From NCBI GenBank assembly GCA_045561055.1, contig JBJKYL010000008.1:1-21791 (forward strand): a stretch of 21,791 nucleotides of DNA, read 5' to 3'. Position numbers and translations under genes: made by a program. Source of the stretch: SMWC01 sp045561055 (lineage in GTDB: Bacteria; Pseudomonadota; Gammaproteobacteria; Steroidobacterales; Rariloculaceae). Shown here piece after piece: positions 8,384 through 15,933 of the stretch. The number at the start of each line of letters is the position of its first letter. Positions within the stretch are counted from its first letter, which is position 1. The notes under the pieces are model-generated. The model saw only the letters and a list, made by a program, of their open reading frames with translations. It did not search any database and had not been told where the DNA came from.

Positions 8384-8707
8384 ATGTCAATTTCCCTAAC
8401 ATCCAGCGCGGTTGAACGCGTTCAGAATCATCTCGAGAAACGTGGTCATGGTCTCGGTTTGCGTTTGGGCGTCCGCAAGACGGGTTGCTCGGGATATGCC
8501 TACACGATTGACTATGCCGACTCTATTAATCCAAACGACGTCGTTTTCGACGAACAGGGAATCAAGGTCATCGTCGATAATGATAGTTTGGAACTCATTG
8601 ATGGAACCGAAGTCGATTTTGTGCAGCAGGGAATTAACGAAGCGTTTAAATTCCGAAACCCAAATATAAAGGGCGAATGTGGCTGTGGTGAAAGCTTTAG
8701 TGTCTAA
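8384..8707 (+). CDS. iscA: A-type Fe-S carrier IscA
   Basis: IscA binds iron or an Fe-S cluster and passes it to target proteins. The product has 107 residues, the same length as E. coli IscA, and begins MSISLTSSAVERV against MSITLSDSAAARV. All three ligand cysteines are present: C35 in TGCSGYAY, and C99 and C101 in the terminal ECGCGESF. The open frame extends upstream to an ATG at 8333, but that would overlap the preceding gene by 49 nt. The ATG at 8384 matches the family start, has GGAAG at 8373-8377 at a good distance, and lies 2 nt after the previous stop. Unlike its IscU-like neighbour, this protein looks fully functional. Confidence 0.96.
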   Translation: MSISLTSSAVERVQNHLEKRGHGLGLRLGVRKTGCSGYAYTIDYADSINPNDVVFDEQGIKVIVDNDSLELIDGTEVDFVQQGINEAFKFRNPNIKGECGCGESFSV

Positions 8708-8719
8708 AACATTGCTCCG

Positions 8720-8725
8720 TATAAT
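8720..8725 (+). promoter_or_regulatory. Candidate -10 box for ndk-rlmN
   Basis: A perfect TATAAT stands 19 nt before the ndk start, in the 37-nt gap after iscA. The -35 position, inside the end of iscA, holds only a poor match (TTAGTG at 17-nt spacing). AGGTGG at 8733-8738 is a strong ribosome binding site for ndk. ndk may therefore be transcribed independently of the isc genes. Confidence 0.4.
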
Positions 8726-8744
8726 TTTGAATAGGTGGTAATTA

Positions 8745-9176
8745 ATGGCTCAACAACGGACTTTCTCTATCGTTAAACCCGACGGAGTAGAAAAAAATTT
8801 GATCGGTGAAATCTACCGGCGTTTTGAGGAAGCTGGACTCCAGATCCTCGCTGCAAAAATGTTGCGCCTGCGTAAGGATCAGGCTGAACAGTTCTACGAT
8901 ATTCATCGCGAGCGGCCATTCTTCGCGGATCTTATCAATTATATGACTTCTGGCCCGGTGATGGTTCAAGTGCTTGAAGGAGAGAACGCGATCGCTACGA
9001 ATCGCGAACTCATGGGCGCGACTAATCCCAGTGAAGCGGACCCAGGGACGATCCGGCGCGATTTTGCTGAGTCGATCGAACAAAACGTCGTGCACGGTTC
9101 CGATGGGCCAGATACGGCAGCCGTGGAGATTAATTTCTTTTTCGGTGGGGCAGAGATTTGCCCACGTACGCGATAA
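8745..9176 (+). CDS. ndk: Nucleoside diphosphate kinase
   Basis: This enzyme transfers the gamma-phosphate of ATP to nucleoside diphosphates through a phosphohistidine, balancing NTP and dNTP pools. The 143 residues are the standard length. The N-terminus is QRTFSIVKPDGVEKN, with the nucleotide-binding K11. The catalytic H117 lies in VVHGSDG, and GATNPSEADPGTIR (91-104) forms the nucleotide pocket. The protein ends ICPRTR as in E. coli. It precedes rlmN as in many gammaproteobacteria, and its last 19 nt are overlapped by the likely rlmN start. Confidence 0.98.
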   Translation: MAQQRTFSIVKPDGVEKNLIGEIYRRFEEAGLQILAAKMLRLRKDQAEQFYDIHRERPFFADLINYMTSGPVMVQVLEGENAIATNRELMGATNPSEADPGTIRRDFAESIEQNVVHGSDGPDTAAVEINFFFGGAEICPRTR

Positions 9177-10276
9177 CTGTCGGGAACGAGATTCCGGTTA
9201 AGCTTAACCTGATTGGGTTAGCGCCGGACGCGCTCGCCGAATTTTTCGAAGGTATTGGCGAGAAACCCTATCGGTCGAAACAGGTCATGGGCTGGCTGTA
9301 TCAACGCGGTGCACTATCATTCCATGACATGACGGATATCAGTCTGCGTCTCCGGCAACGTTTAGAATTAATAGCCACCTTATCTGTGCCGAAAGTTATT
9401 CGGATCGAGGATTCTGCCGATGGCACGCGTAAATGGCTGCTCGATGTAGGTGCTGGACAGGTTGTCGAGACAGTTTTCATACCTGAACCGAATCGTAATA
9501 CGCTGTGTATTTCATCTCAGGCCGGTTGCGTGCTGGATTGTGCGTTTTGCGCGACGGGTCAGCAGGGGTTTAATAGAAATCTTAGCGCCGCGGAGATAAT
9601 CAGCCAGGTTCTTATTGTTAAACAAGCGCTAGGGCCTGACGTTGTCCTGAGTAACGTCGTGTTCATGGGGATGGGCGAGCCTCTCGCGAACTATCGTAAC
9701 GTCGTTCCCGTCGCTAAACTGCTTGTCAACAATAACGCGTTTGGTCTTTCCCGTCGCCGCGTTACAATCAGCACGGCCGGATTAGTTCCGCAGCTTCATC
9801 GCCTCGCTGAGGAATGCAATGTCGCGCTGGCGGTTTCTTTACATGCTCCATCGAATTTGTTGCGTGACGAACTTGTGCCGATAAATCGTCGTTACCCGAT
9901 TCACGAACTTCTCAACGCATGTTGGCATTACGCTGCCTGCCTAGCATCGCGCCAGGTTACGTTCGAGTACGTAATGCTTCGTGATGTCAATGACACTATT
10001 CGCGATGCTCGCAAACTTGTAGGGCTTTTAAAGAACCGACCCGCTAAGGTTAACCTTATTCCGTTTAATACTTTTCCCGGGGCGCGCTATGACTGCTCGA
10101 CGCCAGCGATTATTAAGCAATTCTGTAACGAACTGAGGTCGGCCGGAATTGTGTCTACAATACGTCGTACCCGGGGTGAAGACATCGCTGCTGCCTGCGG
10201 GCAGCTAGCCGGCCAGGTAAAGGATCGCACTCGAGTACGGCTTGGAGATAAAAAATTCAGCTCGGTACGTCTATGA
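9158..10276 (+). CDS. rlmN: Dual-specificity RNA methyltransferase RlmN
   Basis: RlmN is a radical-SAM enzyme that makes 2-methyladenosine at A2503 of 23S rRNA and at A37 of some tRNAs. The 372 residues compare with about 384 in E. coli. The cluster cysteines are C124, C128 and C131 in QAGCVLDCAFCATGQ. The methyl-carrying cysteine is C347 in AAACGQLAG, with the second conserved cysteine at C117. GMGEPLANY and VSLHAP are the SAM-binding loops. The best start is a TTG at 9158 inside the ndk gene (19-nt overlap), with GGTGGGG upstream. No ATG or GTG occurs before conserved sequence begins (GEKPYRSKQVMGW), so a noncanonical start is forced. pilF, which usually follows, is absent. Confidence 0.95.
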   Translation: MPTYAITVGNEIPVKLNLIGLAPDALAEFFEGIGEKPYRSKQVMGWLYQRGALSFHDMTDISLRLRQRLELIATLSVPKVIRIEDSADGTRKWLLDVGAGQVVETVFIPEPNRNTLCISSQAGCVLDCAFCATGQQGFNRNLSAAEIISQVLIVKQALGPDVVLSNVVFMGMGEPLANYRNVVPVAKLLVNNNAFGLSRRRVTISTAGLVPQLHRLAEECNVALAVSLHAPSNLLRDELVPINRRYPIHELLNACWHYAACLASRQVTFEYVMLRDVNDTIRDARKLVGLLKNRPAKVNLIPFNTFPGARYDCSTPAIIKQFCNELRSAGIVSTIRRTRGEDIAAACGQLAGQVKDRTRVRLGDKKFSSVRL

Positions 10277-10378
10277 AGAAGTTCGTGTCCATGCGTGTTG
10301 AAGTTGAAATGTTGTTTGCCGCAATCTGCGATCAGTTAGGGATTCCGGAAAAGTCACAGATATTTGAGATATAGCCTA

Positions 10379-11221
10379 ATGCGACGCCATGAGAACCAAA
10401 GTGCCAACGCTGAAAGACCTAGCGGGGAGTATCCGTCTGTCGGAGAGATGTTGCGGAATGCTCGAGAAGCATTAAATTTCGAAATCGACCAAGTAGCTGG
10501 TGATCTTCGCATTGATGGCTCGTATCTCATTGCGATGGAGGATAATGATTTTGACAAGTTTTCAGCGCCCGTTTTTGCAAAGGGCTATCTGAGGCAGTAT
10601 GCGCTGCGTCTCGGACTAGATGATAAAGAATTGCTAACGCTCTACTATCGACAAGTAGGTGCTGTACAGATGCCGAAGTTGAAGGTCCAGACAATTGAAA
10701 TGGGTGAAGATCGGCGTCAGGCACGCTGGTTGGTCGCTGGCTCGGTGATTGTGCTCGTGGTTGCTAGCGTGTCGATCTGGCAGTTCAATACACTCGAGAC
10801 TGAGATTCCAGTTGTTACAACGGTTGAGAGTACTAGTGAGAGGGAGCCAGGACAAGCTATGACCCTCTTAGAGCAGCCGATTGTGATTGTGACAGCTCCT
10901 ATAAATTCCGGTACGGTTGATGAGATCGTTTCGGAGCCGATTGAAGCTCTTCCTGAGGTTATTGCTTCTGAGCTGCAGGTGGAAATAATTTTTCGTGAGG
11001 ATTGTTGGACGGAAGTGATCGATGTGCTCGGTGAGCGGTTGTTCTACGGACTGGGCCGCGCAGGGGCCCGGTCACGATTCGCTGCTGCGCCACCGTTATC
11101 ATTATTCCTCGGAAATGCCAGTGGTGTTGATATTTCGGTTGATGGTATACCTTATGAGATCTCTGGTGAGAACCGTCAAGGTAATCTAGCAAGATTCATG
11201 ATCCTCGGGTCTGGAGATTAA
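10379..11221 (+). CDS. rodZ: RodZ-like helix-turn-helix membrane protein
   Basis: RodZ links the MreB cytoskeleton to the elongation machinery and helps set rod shape. Counting from the ATG at 10379 (280 residues), a cytoplasmic Xre-type helix-turn-helix domain covers about 20-80 (GEMLRNAREALNFEIDQVA, then FAKGYLRQYALRLG). A linker leads to one transmembrane helix at about 117-136. A periplasmic C-terminal domain follows at about 200-275, with the DUF4115-type pattern EIIFREDCWTEVIDVLGERLFYG. A TTG at 10364 would add five residues. Neither start has a strong ribosome binding site, so I prefer the ATG. ispG, normally between rodZ and hisS, is missing here. The short linker and modest similarity make the assignment good but not absolute. 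Confidence 0.88.
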   Translation: MRRHENQSANAERPSGEYPSVGEMLRNAREALNFEIDQVAGDLRIDGSYLIAMEDNDFDKFSAPVFAKGYLRQYALRLGLDDKELLTLYYRQVGAVQMPKLKVQTIEMGEDRRQARWLVAGSVIVLVVASVSIWQFNTLETEIPVVTTVESTSEREPGQAMTLLEQPIVIVTAPINSGTVDEIVSEPIEALPEVIASELQVEIIFREDCWTEVIDVLGERLFYGLGRAGARSRFAAAPPLSLFLGNASGVDISVDGIPYEISGENRQGNLARFMILGSGD

Positions 11222-11227
11222 AACGCG

Positions 11228-12502
11228 GTGGCACAGCTTATTCAGCCCGTTCGCGGAATGAACGATATTCTTCCAGAGCAGAATGCTGGTTGGGAGACTA
11301 TTGAATCGGTAGCAACAGCTATCTTCGATGCTTACGGTTATTACCGTATCCGTATTCCTATCGTCGAGAGGACCGATCTCTATCGTCGCTCGATTGGTGA
11401 GAAGACCGACATTGTGGAAAAGGAGATGTACACTTTCGATGACCGTAATGGCGATAGTCTTACCCTTCGTCCGGAAGCAACAGCCGGCATCGTCCGTGCC
11501 GGACTAAGCCATGGGATGTTCCACAATCAGCAACAAAAACTTTGGTGCAGTGGCCCGATGTTTCGTCACGAAAGACCTCAGAAAGCACGCTATAGGCAGT
11601 TCAATCAACTCAGTCTAGAGGCCATAGGCTTTGAAAACCCCGAGGTTGATGCGGAACTCATCGTCATGTCGGCCCGGCTCTGGGAGCGACTTGGTCTAGA
11701 GAGTCCGATTCTCGAGATAAATTCCCTTGGAACGCTCGCGTCGAGAAGCAAATATCGTGATGCCCTCGTTTCCTATTTCGATTCGTTCCGCCAATTACTG
11801 GACGGAGATAGCCTGCGCCGCTTAGAGACTAATCCGCTACGTATTTTGGATAGTAAAAATCCTCAGCTTGAGGAACTGATTTCGGGAGCACCGGAGCTAA
11901 GCGATTATCTAGATGTGGAATCGAGTAATCATTTCGAACGCGTCCAGCATCTATTGGATGATGTTAAGGTTAAGTATGTGCTGAATCCGCATCTTGTGAG
12001 AGGACTGGATTATTATTCTCGGACAGTGTTCGAATGGGTCACTGACCGTCTGGGAGCACAGAGTGCGATTTGTTCGGGTGGCCGTTACGATGGGCTCGTA
12101 GCGCAACTGGGTGGTCGCGACACGCCAGCGGTTGGCTGGGCTCTAGGGATGGAAAGAGTGGTGGAATTGATGGCTGCCGAAGGTTGTCAAGCCGCTGCCC
12201 AGCTACCGGATGCCTACCTAGTGATGGCGGGTGACGATGCGCGTCGCAGAGGATTTGGAATTGCGGAAAAACTAAGGTCAGCTGTGCCTGGTCTGCTTCT
12301 TTCCTTCGATTGTGTAGCAGGGAGTATAAAGGCTCAGCTTAAGCGAGCTGATCGCAGCGGTGCTCGTCTCGCACTTATTCTGGGTGATGATGAATTGGCG
12401 GCCGGCCGGATTAGTGTCAAAGCATTGCGTAAGCAAATCCCGCAGGAGTCGTTGAAGCTAGAGGAGCTGATTGCTCGACTGATCAGTGAAAGCGCACATT
12501 GA
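11228..12502 (+). CDS. hisS: Histidyl-tRNA synthetase HisS
   Basis: This class II synthetase charges tRNA-His. The 424 residues equal the E. coli length. Motif 1 lies in the N-terminal region after VRGMNDILPE. Motif 2 is FRHERPQKARYRQFNQ (112-127). The histidine-binding loop is LVRGLDYYSRTVFEW (256-270), carrying the conserved R258. Motif 3 is AVGWALGMERV (301-311). The C-terminal anticodon-binding domain begins near residue 325. The start is GTG, 6 nt after the rodZ stop, with GGAG at 11213-11216 at a long spacing of 11 nt. Confidence 0.98.
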   Translation: MAQLIQPVRGMNDILPEQNAGWETIESVATAIFDAYGYYRIRIPIVERTDLYRRSIGEKTDIVEKEMYTFDDRNGDSLTLRPEATAGIVRAGLSHGMFHNQQQKLWCSGPMFRHERPQKARYRQFNQLSLEAIGFENPEVDAELIVMSARLWERLGLESPILEINSLGTLASRSKYRDALVSYFDSFRQLLDGDSLRRLETNPLRILDSKNPQLEELISGAPELSDYLDVESSNHFERVQHLLDDVKVKYVLNPHLVRGLDYYSRTVFEWVTDRLGAQSAICSGGRYDGLVAQLGGRDTPAVGWALGMERVVELMAAEGCQAAAQLPDAYLVMAGDDARRRGFGIAEKLRSAVPGLLLSFDCVAGSIKAQLKRADRSGARLALILGDDELAAGRISVKALRKQIPQESLKLEELIARLISESAH

Positions 12503-12542
12503 GCGTAAAATAGTTTGGATGGTGTAGAGCCGGGAGGCTTGT

Positions 12543-13223
12543 GTGGACGATTATCTTTCAGAAAAAGAACAGTTGGCAGCTATCCGCGAGTGGTGGCGAG
12601 AGTATGGCTGGTATTTAGCAGGTGGCGTTGTTTTGGGAGTAGCAATCTTATTTGGGATGCGCCAACTTCAGAGTTATCAAGACAATGAAGCTGAGTTAGC
12701 TGCGTCGATTTATCAGGAACTGCGACTTTCAATTGCTGATGACGCTGATGCAGAGGTTCTGACGCTACTGGAGGAACTACGGGAGGAGTTTCCGGACAGC
12801 CCGTATACCGATCAGGCAGGCATGCTTGCTGTGATAATGCACATGCAGAATCAGAGTACGCGCCAGGCGATAGATACGCTGCACTATACGCTTGATAATA
12901 CTTCCGACGAGCATCTTGCGATGATCGTGCGGCTGCGTTTAGTGAGATTATTGGTATCTGCCGATCGTTTCGATGAGGCCATTACGCTACTAGATAGTGT
13001 TGATCCTGGTAGTTTCGCAGCGAGATTTAGCGAGATTCGAGGTGATATCTACTATGCAGAAAACGATACGGAAAATTCCAGGAGAGCCTATCAGGAGGCA
13101 CTTAACAGTCAACAGTCTGATCTCGTAGATCGTAATCTGATCCAGATGAAACTAGATGATTTGGCAGAGAGTATAACCCTGACTTCTGACGAGGAGGTCC
13201 TCACGGAGGACACTGGGAGATGA
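12543..13223 (+). CDS. yfgM: YfgM family TPR-like membrane protein
   Basis: YfgM (the ancillary SecYEG translocon subunit family) is a bitopic inner-membrane protein; in E. coli it pairs with PpiD at the translocon. The 226-residue product starts MDDYLSEKEQLAAIREWWREYGW, the hallmark N-terminus. One transmembrane helix spans about 23-39. The rest is a periplasmic helical domain of tetratricopeptide type. The start is a GTG preceded at 5 nt by GGGAGG (12532-12537), a strong ribosome binding site. The stop overlaps bamB by 4 nt (ATGA). The hisS-yfgM-bamB-der order is standard for gammaproteobacteria. Confidence 0.94.
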   Translation: MDDYLSEKEQLAAIREWWREYGWYLAGGVVLGVAILFGMRQLQSYQDNEAELAASIYQELRLSIADDADAEVLTLLEELREEFPDSPYTDQAGMLAVIMHMQNQSTRQAIDTLHYTLDNTSDEHLAMIVRLRLVRLLVSADRFDEAITLLDSVDPGSFAARFSEIRGDIYYAENDTENSRRAYQEALNSQQSDLVDRNLIQMKLDDLAESITLTSDEEVLTEDTGR

Positions 13224-14383
13224 AGTCCTGGATTGTTACCAGCGCTATGCTACTGGGGCTGGTTAGCAGCGGTTGCGCGATGTTTGGCAGCGATGATGAA
13301 GATCCTATTGAGCCACCGGCCGAGCTTTTCGATTTTGATGAGGCACTAGAGGTACGTCAACTATGGTCAGTGAGACTTGGTGGCAACTCTGAACGGCTGC
13401 GGTTAGGTCTTTCGCCGGCAAGTGACGGTGCGCGAATTTATGCTGGGAGCTTTAGTGGTGAAGCTAGCGCGTTTGGCGCTATAGAGGGCGATCGAATATG
13501 GCGGACTGATACCGAGTTGTCGCTTGCGGCGGGACCAGGTTACGGTGATGGTATTCTCGCTTTCGGTACGACCGATGGTGATTTGATCGCTTTAGATGCT
13601 GAGACCGGCGAGGAGTTGTGGCGACAGACCGTTGGTAGTGAGGTGCTCGCTTCGCCTGCTATCGGGTTAGAGGTGGTGGTCGTGCGCAGCGTGGACGGTC
13701 GCCTTAGAGGTTTCTCTACAGCAGATGGTCGAGTGTTGTGGTCCGTAGAACAGACAGTTCCTGCGCTAACTACACGCGGCAATACCTCGCCTTATATTGC
13801 GGGGACCGCAGTAGTGACAGGTTTCGATAACGGTCGGCTCGGCGCTTATGACATCAGTAGCGGTGATCCCATATGGGAAGTTGCTGTGGCTATTCCGGCG
13901 GGTCGTACTGAGCTTGACCGTCTCGTGGATATGAGCGCGGGTCTTCAGGTGGTGGGTAGAGATGTTTATGCTGTAGCGCTTGGCCGTGCGGTCAGTATTG
14001 CACTGGAGACCGGACTCGTTCTTTGGCAGCAGGAATTATCGAGCTATGCTGGTCTCGGTGCCGATTTCAATAATGTCTACGTCACCAATGATATGAGCGA
14101 AGTTGTCGCTTTGGATCGTGCAGCTGGCACGCCGCGTTGGAGCCAGGGTGCACTGCGGCTTCGTGATCTAACCGCGCCAGCTCGCTTTGGTAATACGATT
14201 GTTGTTGGTGATTTGGAGGGCTATCTGCATTGGCTTAGTCCTGATGATGGCACGTTCCTTGCGCGAGAACGCGTGGGCTCGCAGCGAATTACCGCAGCGC
14301 CGCTAGTCGTCGGACAGAACGTTTTTGTTCAGTCGGAAGATGGTACGCTCGCCGCCTATACTACTGTCGAAGATACGGGTTGA
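13220..14383 (+). CDS. bamB: Outer membrane protein assembly factor BamB
   Basis: BamB is a lipoprotein of the BAM complex, which inserts beta-barrel proteins into the outer membrane. The 387 residues compare with about 392 in E. coli. The signal peptide MKSWIVTSAMLLGLVSSGC ends with a lipid-attachment cysteine at position 19. Position +2 is alanine rather than aspartate, which fits export to the outer membrane. The rest is an eight-bladed propeller built from repeated PQQ-like units (for example DGDLIALDAETGEELW, DGRLRGFSTADGRVLW, GRLGAYDISSGDPIW). It overlaps yfgM by 4 nt and is followed by der after 18 nt. Confidence 0.96.
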   Translation: MKSWIVTSAMLLGLVSSGCAMFGSDDEDPIEPPAELFDFDEALEVRQLWSVRLGGNSERLRLGLSPASDGARIYAGSFSGEASAFGAIEGDRIWRTDTELSLAAGPGYGDGILAFGTTDGDLIALDAETGEELWRQTVGSEVLASPAIGLEVVVVRSVDGRLRGFSTADGRVLWSVEQTVPALTTRGNTSPYIAGTAVVTGFDNGRLGAYDISSGDPIWEVAVAIPAGRTELDRLVDMSAGLQVVGRDVYAVALGRAVSIALETGLVLWQQELSSYAGLGADFNNVYVTNDMSEVVALDRAAGTPRWSQGALRLRDLTAPARFGNTIVVGDLEGYLHWLSPDDGTFLARERVGSQRITAAPLVVGQNVFVQSEDGTLAAYTTVEDTG

Positions 14384-14401
14384 CTGAAGGTTGATTTTGC
14401 A

Positions 14402-15598
14402 ATGCTACCCGCAATCGCTTTGGTTGGTCGGCCTAATGTTGGTAAATCGACACTCTTTAATCAACTGACCGGATCGCGAGATGCCCTCGTCGCCGATTTC
14501 CCTGGCCTCACTCGCGATCGGCGCTACGGTTTTGGTAAGCACGATGGTGCATCTTTTCTAGTTGTCGACACTGGTGGATTAGGGGGTGATGCTGGGGAGC
14601 TAGCGGCGTTAGCTGCGCAACAGACCGCGATTGCGATCGAAGAGGCCGATGCTGTCGTCTTAGTCGTGGATTATAAAGAGGGCTTGACCATAGCAGACGA
14701 ACGCGTCGCGGTTCAGCTTCGGACGGCGGGTAAGCCGGTCACCGTCGCCGTAAATAAATCCGAAGGGTTAGCTCCTGAGCTAGCTGAAGCTGAGTTTCAT
14801 GGTCTAGGTCTGACAGCACCTATTAGCATCGCTGCCTTACATAGTCGCCGTCTCGGTGAGCTTATGACCAGAGTGCTAGAGCCCTTTGACGAAATTATTG
14901 ATAGTGATTCCGAGGACTTCGCAGGTAGACCACACGTTGCAGTTGTCGGTCGGCCGAATGTTGGCAAGTCGACCTTAATTAACCGCCTCTTAGGTTCTGC
15001 GCGTCTTATTACCTCTGCTGAGCCGGGTACAACGCGTGATAGCGTACTTGTACCTTGCGAACGGGGTGGCGAGAAATTTGTGCTCGTCGACACAGCCGGT
15101 ATCCGGCGCCGGGCGAGGGTAAACGAGTCGATAGAAAAATTCAGCGTGGTTCAGAGTCTCCGAGCGATCGAAGATGCTGGTGTTGTGATTGTTCTCGTCG
15201 ATGCCCAAGAAGGCATTACCGATCAGGATCTACACCTCATTGGTTTAGTATTGGAACGTGGCCGCGCAATCACGATCGGCGTTAATAAATGGGACAACCT
15301 TGAGGTTTCGAAGCGCCGCAATGTTGATGCTCAGATCAGCCGTAAGCTCGAGTTTGTCCTTTTCGCCCGAATCGCGCACATCTCAGCACTACACGGTAGT
15401 GGAATAGATGGGCTACTCGCTGCAGCGCTAGCCGCCTATTCCGCGGCAGGTCGAGAGTTCTCAACGCCGAAGCTTAACGATATTTTGGAACGCGCGATGA
15501 TTGCGCATCCACCACCGGTTGTTGCGGGTCGCCGTACCCCGTTTACGCTACGCACATCAGGGAGGGAGGCATCCGCCAATTATCGTAATTCATGGTAA
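14402..15598 (+). CDS. der: Ribosome-assembly GTPase Der (EngA), reading frame broken near its 3' end
   Basis: Der is a double GTPase needed for 50S ribosomal subunit maturation. The open frame gives 398 residues. GTPase domain 1 has GRPNVGKS at 9-16 and DTGG at 56-59. Its specificity motif reads NKSE (118-121) rather than the usual NKxD. Domain 2 has GRPNVGKS at 183-190, DTAG at 230-233 and NKWD at 295-298. Homology runs to R378 (VVAGRR) and then stops: the last 20 residues (from T379) are out of frame. The correct C-terminal KH-like domain continues in the +1 frame from 15540. One extra C in the run of four at 15537-15540 explains the break. Removing it gives a 462-residue protein ending at 15791, a normal Der length. 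Confidence 0.93.
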   Translation: MLPAIALVGRPNVGKSTLFNQLTGSRDALVADFPGLTRDRRYGFGKHDGASFLVVDTGGLGGDAGELAALAAQQTAIAIEEADAVVLVVDYKEGLTIADERVAVQLRTAGKPVTVAVNKSEGLAPELAEAEFHGLGLTAPISIAALHSRRLGELMTRVLEPFDEIIDSDSEDFAGRPHVAVVGRPNVGKSTLINRLLGSARLITSAEPGTTRDSVLVPCERGGEKFVLVDTAGIRRRARVNESIEKFSVVQSLRAIEDAGVVIVLVDAQEGITDQDLHLIGLVLERGRAITIGVNKWDNLEVSKRRNVDAQISRKLEFVLFARIAHISALHGSGIDGLLAAALAAYSAAGREFSTPKLNDILERAMIAHPPPVVAGRRTPFTLRTSGREASANYRNSW

Positions 15599-15791
15599 TA
15601 GAGCCGAGCGTTTGCCGGGGCATTATCAACGTTATCTGCTCAATCTATTTAGGAGGGCTCTGAAAATAGAGGGCGCCTCTCTCAGGCTCGAATTTAAGAG
15701 CGGTGAGAATCCTTATGCCGGTAGGCGTAACGTGTTAACCCGTAGGCAGATCAAGCGGCGTCAGCGCGTTACGCGCCACTCGCGGCGCTAG
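15540..15791 (+). pseudogene. der: Displaced C-terminal KH-like domain of der (+1 frame)
   Basis: This stretch encodes the missing end of Der in the frame that opens at an internal ATG at 15501. From 15540 it reads RLRYAHQGGRHPPIIVIHGN, then RYLLNLFRRAL, FKSGENPYAGRRNVLT and a basic tail. That matches the E. coli Der C-terminus ([20 protein letters not shown], then FKEGENPFANKRNTLT). It is not an independent gene. With one C removed from 15537-15540 the join reads GRR-T-RLRY with no gap. Because Der is essential in studied bacteria and the domain is undecayed, a sequencing or assembly indel is likelier than a real mutation. Confidence 0.9.
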
Positions 15792-15858
15792 TATTTCTTT
15801 GTGGCATGTAGATACTGCCGCGTAAACTCACCTGCAAGTTTCGATAAATGGATCCTTA

Positions 15859-15883
15859 CTCGTCGCTCTATTCTAATGACGAG
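15859..15883 (+). repeat. Inverted repeat (hairpin 1) between der and metX
   Basis: CTCGTC at 15859-15864 is exactly complementary to GACGAG at 15878-15883, with a 13-nt loop. A 6-bp stem with this loop size can arise by chance in a gap of this length. It is listed because a better hairpin follows 9 nt later. Confidence 0.3.
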
Positions 15884-15888
15884 AAGTT

Positions 15889-15910
15889 ACTAGATCCGCG
15901 TCGGATCAGT
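15889..15910 (+). repeat. Inverted repeat (hairpin 2) between der and metX
   Basis: GATCCG (15893-15898) and CGGATC (15902-15907) form a perfect 6-bp stem around a CGT triloop. Beyond a bulged A at 15892, ACT (15889-15891) pairs with AGT (15908-15910), giving 9 bp in total. The downstream sequence is only loosely T-rich, so a classic terminator is doubtful. A GGATCC at 15850-15855 can pair with either arm, which could allow an alternative fold. Confidence 0.4.
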
Positions 15911-15933
15911 TTACACTTCGTTCAATTTTGAGT

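Noticed and set aside
10273..10374. 33-codon ORF after rlmN (ATG overlapping the rlmN stop) as a small gene or pilF remnant
   Set aside because: The product shows no lipoprotein signal, TPR or other known feature, and an ORF of this length is expected by chance. It is kept only as part of the pilF-gap finding.
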